The notes under the pieces were generated by a model. It saw only the letters and a program-made list of their open reading frames with translations. It had not been told where the DNA came from and ran no database searches. A stretch of 29,060 bases of DNA from Methanomassiliicoccaceae archaeon UBA328 (GTDB taxonomy: Archaea; Thermoplasmatota; Thermoplasmata; Methanomassiliicoccales; Methanomethylophilaceae), in the NCBI GenBank assembly GCA_002506905.1, contig DAYM01000010.1:106450-135509 (forward strand). Direction: 5' to 3'. Below are positions 7,582-14,492 of the stretch, piece by piece. Position 1 is the first letter of the stretch; each line of letters opens with the position of its first letter. A program made the position numbers and the translations under genes.

Positions 7582-8292
7582 ATGAGCATGGAAGAAGCGT
7601 TCAACGCTATCAGGGCAGGCAAGCCTATCCTGGTCTTCGATTTCGACGACCGGGAAAGGGAAAGCGACCTTACCGTCGCATCAGAATTCATTACATGGGA
7701 ACATCTGAAGCTGATGAGGAAGGAAGCAGGCGGCCTTGTATGCACCACAACGCCTTACAGGATCGCGAAAGCGGTCGGTCTTCCGTTCATGTCCGATGTT
7801 TATTGGGACGACAGGGAGAAATACCCCGTCCTGAAGGACATGGCCCCTAACGACATACCTTATGACAACACGAAATCCTCGTTCGGTGTGACCATCAACC
7901 ACAGGGACACATACACCGGAATAACCGACAAGGACAGGGCGCTTACCATCACGGAATACGCAAAGACGATCTTCCAGGACAAACCCGGAAAGGAGATCGA
8001 GAAGGAACTCGGTACCAATTTCAGGGCACCCGGACACATCCACCTTCTCAACACCAGCGACAAGATCCTCAAATCGAGGTTCGGACACACCGAACTCTGC
8101 ACCGCAATGATGTACATGGCAGGCGTCAAACCCTCTGCGACCATCTGCGAGATGATGGGCGACAACGGAGGCTCCCGTCCCAAGGAAGAGGTCATGGAAT
8201 TCGCCAAGAAGCACAGTATCCCGTTCGTGACCGGAAACGAGGTCGTCGAGGCCTGGAACAAATACCTCGAAGACAACAAATTGGATCTGTGA
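7582..8292 (+). CDS. ribB: 3,4-dihydroxy-2-butanone 4-phosphate synthase
   Basis: A 236-residue enzyme converting ribulose 5-phosphate to 3,4-dihydroxy-2-butanone 4-phosphate plus formate, the four-carbon precursor of riboflavin. The acidic Mg2+/substrate loop FDDRERESDL (21-30), the INHRDTYTGITDKDRA block, FRAPGHIHLL and RFGHTELC are all recognisable. It is a stand-alone RibB of normal length, not fused to GTP cyclohydrolase II. It is first in a tight operon: ribL, ribC and ribH follow on the same strand with overlaps or a few bases between. Start ATG 7582 is used; ATG 7588 (third codon) is a close alternative. Confidence 0.95.
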   Translation: MSMEEAFNAIRAGKPILVFDFDDRERESDLTVASEFITWEHLKLMRKEAGGLVCTTTPYRIAKAVGLPFMSDVYWDDREKYPVLKDMAPNDIPYDNTKSSFGVTINHRDTYTGITDKDRALTITEYAKTIFQDKPGKEIEKELGTNFRAPGHIHLLNTSDKILKSRFGHTELCTAMMYMAGVKPSATICEMMGDNGGSRPKEEVMEFAKKHSIPFVTGNEVVEAWNKYLEDNKLDL

Positions 8293-8297
8293 GTCAC

Positions 8298-8717
8298 ATG
8301 GTAAGAGTAATGGCTTCGGGAGTCTTCGATCTTATCCATCCCGGACACATCTCATACCTTGAACAGGCAAAGAAATACGGCGACGAGCTGATCGTCGTCG
8401 TTGCTTGCGATAAGACCGTACGCGAGAAGAAACACGAGCCCATAACTCCCGAGGATATGCGCGCCAAGATCGTCGGTTCTCTGAAACCCGTCGACAAGGC
8501 CATAGTCGGAAACCAGGGCGACATCTTCGAAACGGTCAAAAGGATCAGACCGGACGTGATAGTTCTCGGTTTCGATCAGAAATTCGATGAACAACAGCTT
8601 TCGGAAGAACTTGCGAAGAGAGGTCTAGGTAACATCAAGGTCATCAGAGCATCAGAGAATGCGGATGACCTCAATGCCACCAGAAGGATCGTCGCAAAGA
8701 TCAGGAGGATGGAATGA
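8298..8717 (+). CDS. ribL: FAD synthetase, archaeal type
   Basis: A 139-residue nucleotidyltransferase of the glycerol-3-phosphate cytidylyltransferase-like fold. The RibL family, defined in Methanocaldococcus jannaschii, transfers AMP from ATP to FMN to make FAD. The catalytic HxGH motif is HPGH at residues 14-17 (GVFDLIHPGH). The middle carries DKTVREKKHEPI and the C-terminus VLGFDQKFDE, as in the family. The length is close to known RibL. An upstream in-frame GTG at 8289 overlaps the ribB stop. ATG 8298 is preferred because the conserved sequence begins there and a GTGA lies just upstream. The riboflavin-operon setting supports FAD synthesis over a cytidylyltransferase role. Confidence 0.9.
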   Translation: MVRVMASGVFDLIHPGHISYLEQAKKYGDELIVVVACDKTVREKKHEPITPEDMRAKIVGSLKPVDKAIVGNQGDIFETVKRIRPDVIVLGFDQKFDEQQLSEELAKRGLGNIKVIRASENADDLNATRRIVAKIRRME

Positions 8718-9184
8718 AGCTGATCGGTATCGCTGACACCACCTTTGCCAGATTCGACATGGGTGCGGCGGCAATAGACGAACTGAACAAGACCGGCACG
8801 GGTTTCAGGATCATCAGGTACACCGTACCCGGTGTCAAAGACCTGCCGGTGACCTGCAAGAAGCTCATCGAAGAGCAGCATTGCGACATAGTCATGGCAT
8901 TGGGAATGCCCGGCCCCAAACAGAAGGACAAGATGTGCGCCCACGAAGCATCTACAGGCCTCATCGCCGCACAGCTTGCAACGAACAAACACATTATCGA
9001 GGTCTTCGTCCACGCGGACGAGGCCGAGAATGACAAAGAACTCGCTTTCCTGGCAAACAGCAGGGCCAGGGAACATGCGGTAAACGTTTACGACCTGCTC
9101 TTCCGCCCCGACAGGCTTACAAAGAATGCCGGAATGGGGCTGAGACAGGGTTTTGCGGACGAAGGTCCGGTAGAATACAGGTGA
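8714..9184 (+). CDS. ribC: Riboflavin synthase, archaeal type
   Basis: A 156-residue member of the archaeal riboflavin synthase family, which is related to lumazine synthase and unrelated to the bacterial trimeric enzyme. It dismutates two 6,7-dimethyl-8-ribityllumazine molecules into riboflavin and the pyrimidine precursor. The start MKLIGIADTTFARFDMG, the YTVPGVKDLPV block, MALGMPGPKQKD, and HEASTGLIAAQLATNKHIIEV are typical. Its ATG overlaps the ribL stop (ATGA), which implies translational coupling. It is third in the riboflavin operon. Confidence 0.93.
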   Translation: MKLIGIADTTFARFDMGAAAIDELNKTGTGFRIIRYTVPGVKDLPVTCKKLIEEQHCDIVMALGMPGPKQKDKMCAHEASTGLIAAQLATNKHIIEVFVHADEAENDKELAFLANSRAREHAVNVYDLLFRPDRLTKNAGMGLRQGFADEGPVEYR

Positions 9185-9188
9185 TCTA

Positions 9189-9605
9189 ATGGCAAAATAC
9201 AAGATCGGAATGGTAGCAGCGGAATTCAACTACGACGTCACGATGATGATGGTCGAGAGGGCAAAGGCAGAGGCGGATTTCCTCGATGTGGAGATCTCCA
9301 AGACCATCATGGTGCCCGGTGTCTTCGAGATACCCCTCGCGGTACAGACACTTCTGGAAAAGACCGATGTCGACGGTGTCATCACCATCGGTGCGGTCAT
9401 CACCGGAGAGACCGACCACGATCAGATCGTGATCTCACAGGCATCAAGGCAGATCGCAGACCTGTCCCTGAAGTACAACAAGCCTGTCGCGTTCGGTATC
9501 ACCGGACCCAACATGACGCAGCTTCAGGCAGTGGACCGCATCGAGAAAGGACGCGATGTCGTCGATGCCGTCGTCAAGATGCTCAAAAGGATCGCAAAGA
9601 TCTGA
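9189..9605 (+). CDS. ribH: 6,7-dimethyl-8-ribityllumazine synthase
   Basis: A 138-residue lumazine synthase that condenses 5-amino-6-ribitylamino-uracil with dihydroxybutanone phosphate. Key blocks are the N-terminal AAEFNYDVT, VPGVFEIPLAVQ, GAVITGETDHDQI (with the catalytic His) and GITGPNMTQLQA. A good Shine-Dalgarno sequence, AGGTGATC, precedes the ATG. It is last in the operon, followed by a long hairpin. Confidence 0.95.
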   Translation: MAKYKIGMVAAEFNYDVTMMMVERAKAEADFLDVEISKTIMVPGVFEIPLAVQTLLEKTDVDGVITIGAVITGETDHDQIVISQASRQIADLSLKYNKPVAFGITGPNMTQLQAVDRIEKGRDVVDAVVKMLKRIAKI

Positions 9606-9620
9606 GCATGAAACTGTCAA

Positions 9621-9692
9621 CGGTCTTCCGGGACATGGTTTGTGTTTCCGGGAGACCGAATTAATTCTTTTCGGAAAAATGTATTTTTTTTA
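9621..9692 (+). terminator. Terminator of the riboflavin operon
   Basis: A 13-bp stem including G-T pairs joins CGGTCTTCCGGGA (9621-9633) with TTCCGGGAGACCG (9646-9658), with a loop of about 12 bases. T-rich sequence follows, including a run of eight T at about 9683-9692. The opposite gene (flavodoxin) ends at 9720. Confidence 0.6.
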
Positions 9693-9719
9693 CCGTACTG
9701 GCTCTTTTGGATGTTCCGT

Positions 9720-10238
9720 TCAGAGCGGCAGTTCGGAAAGCCATTTCGCCATCTCGGGCAAAGCGTCCTTGACGGTGGTACCGAAGAACGCGTGTCCATG
9801 AAGGACCTTCGACTTCGGACATGCCTTTTTGATATCTTCTTCACTGGAACCCAATCCTGTCCCTTCGTGGGTACAGAACGGAACGACCAATTTGCCGGCC
9901 ATATCGTTCTCTTCCAAAAAGGTAAAGACCGCCATGGGGGCGGTACCGCACCAATTCGGATATCCGATGAAGACCGTATCGTACTTGGACATGTCCTCTA
10001 CGTGCTTTCTGAGCTTGGGCCTGTTGTTGGCGGATTTCTCCTCCTTGGCCTGTTCGCAGCACGCCTTGTAATTGTCGGAATATGCGGCGATCGTGCTTAT
10101 CTTGAACATATCGGAATCCGGGATGCTGTCATGCAGCATATCCGCTATGACCTGTGTGTTCCCTATTTTGAGATCGACGATGTCGCCGCTCACATAGTTC
10201 TTACCTGCACGTGAAAAATACGCTATAAGTGTGGTCAT
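9720..10238 (-). CDS. Flavodoxin
   Basis: A 172-residue FMN-binding electron carrier of the flavodoxin-like fold. The phosphate-binding loop is FSRAGKNY near residues 8-15 (TTLIAYFSRAG). The flavin-binding loops are probably YPNWCGTAPMAV and CTHEGTGLGSSEEDI, the latter typical of the Flavodoxin_4-type family. The frame extends far upstream within the aminotransferase gene, but the true start is ATG 10238, preceded by AGAGGT. It lies 16 bases after the aminotransferase stop and is co-transcribed with it. It would move low-potential electrons; the partner is not visible. Confidence 0.9.
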   Translation of the reverse strand: MTTLIAYFSRAGKNYVSGDIVDLKIGNTQVIADMLHDSIPDSDMFKISTIAAYSDNYKACCEQAKEEKSANNRPKLRKHVEDMSKYDTVFIGYPNWCGTAPMAVFTFLEENDMAGKLVVPFCTHEGTGLGSSEEDIKKACPKSKVLHGHAFFGTTVKDALPEMAKWLSELPL

Positions 10239-10254
10239 ACGAATACCTCTGAAC

Positions 10255-11460
10255 TCAATGATGCCTGAGCATGAATCTCTCGATATGGTCGTACGCTTCC
10301 TCGAGCGTCTGCATGGGCGGAAGAAGGATCGTCCTGAAATGGGACTGACCGAATTCCTTGCAGAAACCGGAACCGTGTACGAGTACGACACCTTCCTCGT
10401 TGATAAGATCGATAACGAAGTCTTTGTCCGTCTTCCAGGTGTTTCCCAGGTCAACGTGGGGGAACATGTAAAGCGCCCCTTTGGCCTTCTTGGTATCGAT
10501 TCCGGGGATCTCGTTGAGCCTCTTGTATGTGAAATCCGCTCTTTCCTTGAGCTTGCCGTTCATGTCCACGATATAATCCTGAGGTCCCTGCAGGGATACC
10601 CTTGCGGCCTCCTGACAGGGGACATTTGCACAGATCCTCACGCGGAACTGTTTCATCATACCCTCGCGGATCTCGTCCATGAGTCCGTTCTTGTCCATGA
10701 AGTAGCAGTATCCCTGCCTCCATCCGGGCATCAGATTGACCTTGGAGAATCCGTTCATGATTATCCTGGGGATATCGTCCGGAAGTCTCGAAAGTGAGAA
10801 GAACTCGCCGTCGAAGACGATCTTGTCGTAGATCTCGTCGGATACGAGGGGTATGTTGTACTCTCCCGCGATGTCTCCGATCGCCCTGAGGTCCTTTTCG
10901 GGATAGACTGCACCGGTCGGATTGTTCGGATTGATGACGATGAGGGCCTTTGTCCTGTCGGTGATACGCTTGCGTATCATGTCGATATCGGGTCTCCAGT
11001 CCTCTTCTTCGATCTGCCTGTAGGGAACGATCTTTCCCTCGTAGAAATTAGCGTATTGGGCGTATGATGGATAACCGGGACCCGGAACGAGGACCTCATC
11101 TCCTGGCTCGATAAGGGTTGCCATCAGGACATTGATGCATTCGCTGAGTCCGGCGGTGACGTAAACATCATCTGCGCATATCTTCGCACCGTGTTTCTCG
11201 TACTCCCTCTGTACGATCGCTTCCCTGAGATTGAGATTGCCCTGGGAATCGCCGTATCCGTTGTCCGTGTGGTCTACTGCCTCACGAAGCGTCTCTTTGA
11301 AATATTCGGGGGTCTCGAAATCCCACTTGTTGGGATCTCCGATGTTGAGACGGTAAAGCTTCTTTCCTGCTTTTGCGGCTGCCTCTGCGGGAACGACGAC
11401 CTCACGTATCGCATAATCCATACCCATCGCACGCCTGGAAGCTTTCATCTTCGTCTTCAT
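10255..11460 (-). CDS. Class I/II aminotransferase, probably alanine aminotransferase
   Basis: A 401-residue PLP enzyme of fold type I. The PLP-binding lysine is K240 in NGFSKVNLMPGWRQGY, with R248 as the likely phosphate-binding Arg. NPNNPTG (177-183) and SDEIYD (207-212) are the standard cofactor and aspartate motifs. The N-terminus (MDYAIREVVVPAEAAAKAGKK) and overall pattern resemble archaeal AlaT/AspC-like enzymes. The Na+/alanine symporter in the window fits an alanine role, but aspartate or another amino acid cannot be excluded. The promoter carries a perfect inverted repeat between the TATA box and the start. Confidence 0.88.
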   Translation of the reverse strand: MKTKMKASRRAMGMDYAIREVVVPAEAAAKAGKKLYRLNIGDPNKWDFETPEYFKETLREAVDHTDNGYGDSQGNLNLREAIVQREYEKHGAKICADDVYVTAGLSECINVLMATLIEPGDEVLVPGPGYPSYAQYANFYEGKIVPYRQIEEEDWRPDIDMIRKRITDRTKALIVINPNNPTGAVYPEKDLRAIGDIAGEYNIPLVSDEIYDKIVFDGEFFSLSRLPDDIPRIIMNGFSKVNLMPGWRQGYCYFMDKNGLMDEIREGMMKQFRVRICANVPCQEAARVSLQGPQDYIVDMNGKLKERADFTYKRLNEIPGIDTKKAKGALYMFPHVDLGNTWKTDKDFVIDLINEEGVVLVHGSGFCKEFGQSHFRTILLPPMQTLEEAYDHIERFMLRHH

Positions 11461-11478
11461 AAGACCACTGGCTCCTTC

Positions 11479-11500
11479 ACGTCATTTGACGTATTTAATT
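11479..11500 (-). promoter_or_regulatory. TATA box and candidate operator of the aminotransferase-flavodoxin operon
   Basis: On the minus strand TTAAATA (11498-11492) is followed directly by the perfect inverted repeat ACGTCA-AA-TGACGT (11492-11479). With the predicted transcript start near 11469, a protein on the repeat would sit between TATA and the start site. Confidence 0.5.
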
Positions 11501-11552
11501 ATGCGCGAATCTTTTAGCGTGAAAGTACCAGGCAGGGGGCGATGTCCCTTTG

Positions 11553-11574
11553 AGAGGGGTCTTCCGACCCCTCT
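11553..11574 (-). terminator. Possible terminator hairpin after the PP-loop/ferredoxin gene
   Basis: AGAGGGGT and ACCCCTCT form a perfect 8-bp stem with a 6-base loop, just past the stop at 11588. No T run follows on the minus strand, so it may stabilise the 3' end rather than terminate by itself. Confidence 0.5.
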
Positions 11575-11587
11575 TGAAAACCGATCC

Positions 11588-13519
11588 TCACTCGTCGAAC
11601 GCATCGGACTGGTTCGCGGCGAACTTCACGGCGGGACAGGGGCCGTAGCAATCCTTGCAGAAGATACACTTATCCTCATGGATCGCGACCTTTCCGTCCT
11701 TCATGTACAGGGCACCGGATTTGCATCTGGCCGCACAGAGTCCGCATCCGACGCACTGCTCCGCACGGACCACGAGCTGGAAAGCTTCGTCCATGTGGTT
11801 CTTGGCATCGTTCTCGACGAATGCCTTGGAGATTATCGCACCGTCGGCGTAGAATGTGACATAATCCGCCTCGACGTAACCTTCCTCTTTGTTGTAATTG
11901 ATTACCCAACCGAGGGCATGGGTGAAAGGTTCCAGCTTGTCCAGATCTATAGGCCTTGACAGCGCCGCTTCGATGCTGTATCCCATCGTACAGGGCGAAT
12001 AACCGTCCTGTATCTTGATGCTGATCGGACCGCTCTCGGAGGACTTCGTCTTCCTTGTGAGTTCCGGGACCTCTTTGCCGGTGACCCTCTTGATCTCGTC
12101 GCGGATGGACTGCGGGACCTTCTTCCATCTCCAGAGTCCGTATGTCTTCCACTCCTGCGGAAGTCCGTTGTCCTCCATGTACTTGTTAAGGAAATCATCC
12201 CACTGTTTGTAACGGTCGGCCGCCTTGACGATATCGAACTCCGCAAGGTCCGAAGCGGGACACATGAAACATCCGATCCTGTCCAATCCTTTGGAGTACC
12301 ATACGTTGTAAGGTTCCTTCTTCATGAACAAATAGAGCCAGATGTGCATTGCGCTCCAATTCTGAATGGGCGATGCTCCGATCTGTCCGGGCGTCCACGG
12401 GTTCTCCCATACACGGGGTTTGGCATTCCTCGCCTCGGATTCGTATTTCCTCTGACCGATGAATGACAGCACCCCGTTAGGGAAGTTCTTGGTGATCGCG
12501 GCGACCATGGGTCCGAGCTTGTTCGTCTTGCAGCACCATCTGTAATCCTTTCCCGGAGGTCCGAACTGCGGAAGGTTTCCGAAGAATGCATCAACAGGGG
12601 CCTTCTCCTCGATCAGTTTGATGTCGTGTCTCTTGCACACATCGTGCACATGCTGAACGGTCTCCGAGAATTCCAGGCCGGTATCCACGAACATGGCGGG
12701 AAGCTTCTCTCCGGCGTCTATTGTAAGGAGCAATGTCGCGAGGGAATCCTTTCCTCCGGAGAACGATACGACGGCGGGCAGATCGTGTTTGGCTATAGTG
12801 TTCCTGATGAAACCGGCGGCCTCTTCGATCCTCTTCTCCATGATCTTCCTGTTGGCCTCTACGGCATCGTCCCATGTATGGGGAGCACCGGGAACGACCA
12901 GTTCTTCGGGCTTGTACCATCTGGTCTTGACACCAACGCCTTTGACATGTGCCTTCATATCCTCCGCGGACATCTTTGCGAGACCAGTAGCGATTATCTT
13001 CATATCGGGATCGACGATGATGACCTCGTCCCCGTTCTTCACTTCGGGATGGGCATCGTTGACACCGGGAGCCATCAGATTCTTGCTGTCCTGGACGAAC
13101 TTCACCGCACCGGGGTCGCATACGACGTATCCTCTGGTGATCTTTCCCTGGATACGCATGGCGCCCTGGGGACGGATGATGAACTGCCAGCCTGCTCCGA
13201 TATCGTATCTCATTGTACCGACGACGACACCGTCGCAGAGGACCTCGTCCATGCGGTCTATTGCAGGACATTTGTTCAGAATCACAAGATGTCCGTCGGG
13301 GATGACACCCTTTCCGGTGCCCTCGCCGAAATTACCGTCGATGAGTCCTCTGATCTTCCGGATATCGCTGTCGAATGCAGGTCTCGAATCTGCGGGAGGG
13401 GTAAGTTCCATCTCCTTTGTCTGTGCACCGCACACCGGACATTCCTTACTCTCCATTATCGGTAAATTGCAGGCGAAGCACCACCTCAGGTGGTTCTTTC
13501 CCAATCTTATTGCCGCCAT
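11588..13519 (-). CDS. Zn-ribbon/PUA/PP-loop (PAPS reductase-like)/two-cluster ferredoxin fusion protein
   Basis: A 643-residue four-part protein. Residues 14-30 hold a zinc ribbon (C14, C17, C27, C30). About 125-200 is a PUA-type RNA-binding domain. The PP-loop ATPase motif SGGKDS is at 254-259, in a PAPS reductase/adenylyl-sulfate-type domain. That domain also has C329-C330 and C417/C420, the paired-cysteine arrangement that holds a [4Fe-4S] cluster in APS reductases. The C-terminus is an 8-Cys ferredoxin (C589, 592, 595, 599; C618, 621, 624, 628). Proteins of this kind are annotated as PAPS reductase in methanogens, but the PUA domain suggests action on RNA, for example sulfur transfer. 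The exact reaction is unknown to me. ATG 13519 is chosen because AAGGAG precedes it; the frame extends upstream without homology. It lies divergent from cysE-cysS. Confidence 0.85.
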   Translation of the reverse strand: MAAIRLGKNHLRWCFACNLPIMESKECPVCGAQTKEMELTPPADSRPAFDSDIRKIRGLIDGNFGEGTGKGVIPDGHLVILNKCPAIDRMDEVLCDGVVVGTMRYDIGAGWQFIIRPQGAMRIQGKITRGYVVCDPGAVKFVQDSKNLMAPGVNDAHPEVKNGDEVIIVDPDMKIIATGLAKMSAEDMKAHVKGVGVKTRWYKPEELVVPGAPHTWDDAVEANRKIMEKRIEEAAGFIRNTIAKHDLPAVVSFSGGKDSLATLLLTIDAGEKLPAMFVDTGLEFSETVQHVHDVCKRHDIKLIEEKAPVDAFFGNLPQFGPPGKDYRWCCKTNKLGPMVAAITKNFPNGVLSFIGQRKYESEARNAKPRVWENPWTPGQIGASPIQNWSAMHIWLYLFMKKEPYNVWYSKGLDRIGCFMCPASDLAEFDIVKAADRYKQWDDFLNKYMEDNGLPQEWKTYGLWRWKKVPQSIRDEIKRVTGKEVPELTRKTKSSESGPISIKIQDGYSPCTMGYSIEAALSRPIDLDKLEPFTHALGWVINYNKEEGYVEADYVTFYADGAIISKAFVENDAKNHMDEAFQLVVRAEQCVGCGLCAARCKSGALYMKDGKVAIHEDKCIFCKDCYGPCPAVKFAANQSDAFDE

Positions 13520-13555
13520 TTGATCGCTCCTTAATGGTATCCCAATCTCCTGGAA

Positions 13556-13566
13556 GAGTATATAAC
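13556..13566 (-). promoter_or_regulatory. TATA box of the PP-loop/ferredoxin gene
   Basis: GTTATATACTC on the minus strand predicts a transcript start near 13535 and a 16-base leader that still contains the AAGGAG ribosome-binding site (13526-13531). Confidence 0.55.
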
Positions 13567-13597
13567 TTGACTTTCGGGACCCGGGGAAATGGCATCG

Positions 13598-13676
13598 CGA
13601 TCCTGCCGTATCGATTTTATTGCACATTCGGGTGACGGGGCAGAACGTCCTTCATCGGACGGCAGAAAAAGGATCG
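13598..13676. other. Intergenic sequence with strong pairing potential
   Basis: In the 277-base gap between the PP-loop gene and cysE, CGATCC-TGCCGT (13598-13609) is complementary to ACGGCA (13659-13664) and GGATCG (13671-13676), with a 6-base bulge GAAAAA between them. CGTCC (13646-13650) can alternatively pair with GGACG (13657-13661). A further small hairpin, CCCGC/GCGGG, lies near 13743-13758. No ORF or tRNA-like fold is seen. It may be an RNA structure or chance. Confidence 0.3.
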
Positions 13677-13763
13677 ATCGAAAAGACAGGTTCGAACAAG
13701 AATGCCGGATGCAGAAAGAGATTTTGACAGCGGATCATCTCCCCCGCACCTGCGCGGGTGAAC

Positions 13764-13772
13764 ATTAAATAA
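13764..13772 (+). promoter_or_regulatory. TATA box of the cysE-cysS operon
   Basis: ATTAAATAA is centred about 29 bp before the cysE ATG at 13797. A GGTGG at 13786-13790 could serve as a ribosome-binding site if transcription starts slightly upstream of the predicted point. Confidence 0.5.
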
Positions 13773-13796
13773 GGAGGGACCCATTGGTGGCAACCG

Positions 13797-14492
13797 ATGA
13801 AGATGAAGATCTGTCCCGATGACCTGAAAGCAGTCATGGAACGCGACCCCGCCATGATCAATGAGGAGGATGCTATTAGATTCCACACAGGACTGCGCGC
13901 AGTGTGCATGTACAGAGAGAGCCACGAGCTTTGGCTCCAGGGAAAGTACATGGAAGCAAGAGAGATCAATTTCAAGGCACACCAGGAGACCGGATGCGAC
14001 ATACACCCCGGAGCGACCATCGGCAAGGGATTCTTCATCGACCATGCCACAGGAGTGGTCATCGGAGAGACCGCCATCGTCGGCGATAACGTCACACTCT
14101 ACCAGGGAGTCACCCTCGGCGGAACATCTTCCAGCAAGGGAAAGAGACATCCCACTCTCGGAAACAACATAGTCTGCGGGGCCAATGCGACCGTCCTCGG
14201 AGACATCACCATCGGCGACAATGTCAGGATAGGAGCTGGATCCGTTGTCCTCAAGGACGTCCCCCCGAACTGCACCGTTGTCGGAGTTCCCGGAAAGATC
14301 ATCAAGAAGGACGGAGTGAAACACGACCCCCTCAGACACGACGACCTTCCGGATTACATAACAGATTACGTCAAACAGCTGGAGAGCGAGATAGAGGTCC
14401 TCCGCAAGGCTGTGGAACAGCTTCAGACCAAGACGGAGATCAAGGACCCCGTCGATGTCGAGAAAGCCAAAAAGAAGAGCAAGGAAGAATGA
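13797..14492 (+). CDS. cysE: Serine O-acetyltransferase
   Basis: A 231-residue left-handed beta-helix acetyltransferase. It transfers acetyl from acetyl-CoA to L-serine, giving O-acetylserine for cysteine synthesis. A short helical N-terminal domain (1-65) precedes hexapeptide repeats (about 66-165: DIHPGATIGKG, GVVIGETAIVGDNV, GDITIGDNVRIGAG). The catalytic His is H83 in IDHATG and the second His is in KRHPT (H118). GVPGKII ends the helix. A charged coiled-coil tail (about 188-231) is longer than in many short CysE proteins. The gene overlaps cysS by four bases (ATGA), so cysteine synthesis and charging are coupled. Many methanogens lack this route, so acquisition from bacteria is possible, though base use here is not unlike its neighbours. 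Confidence 0.92.
   Translation: MKMKICPDDLKAVMERDPAMINEEDAIRFHTGLRAVCMYRESHELWLQGKYMEAREINFKAHQETGCDIHPGATIGKGFFIDHATGVVIGETAIVGDNVTLYQGVTLGGTSSSKGKRHPTLGNNIVCGANATVLGDITIGDNVRIGAGSVVLKDVPPNCTVVGVPGKIIKKDGVKHDPLRHDDLPDYITDYVKQLESEIEVLRKAVEQLQTKTEIKDPVDVEKAKKKSKEE

Noticed and set aside
12626..13523. Two long plus-strand frames inside the PP-loop/ferredoxin gene
   Set aside because: Low-complexity composition, no recognisable domain, and fully antisense to a gene with clear Zn, PP-loop and Fe-S motifs.
13686..13710. tRNA T-loop-like GGTTCGAAC sequence
   Set aside because: The flanking bases do not form a T stem, and no acceptor, D or anticodon arms can be placed around it.
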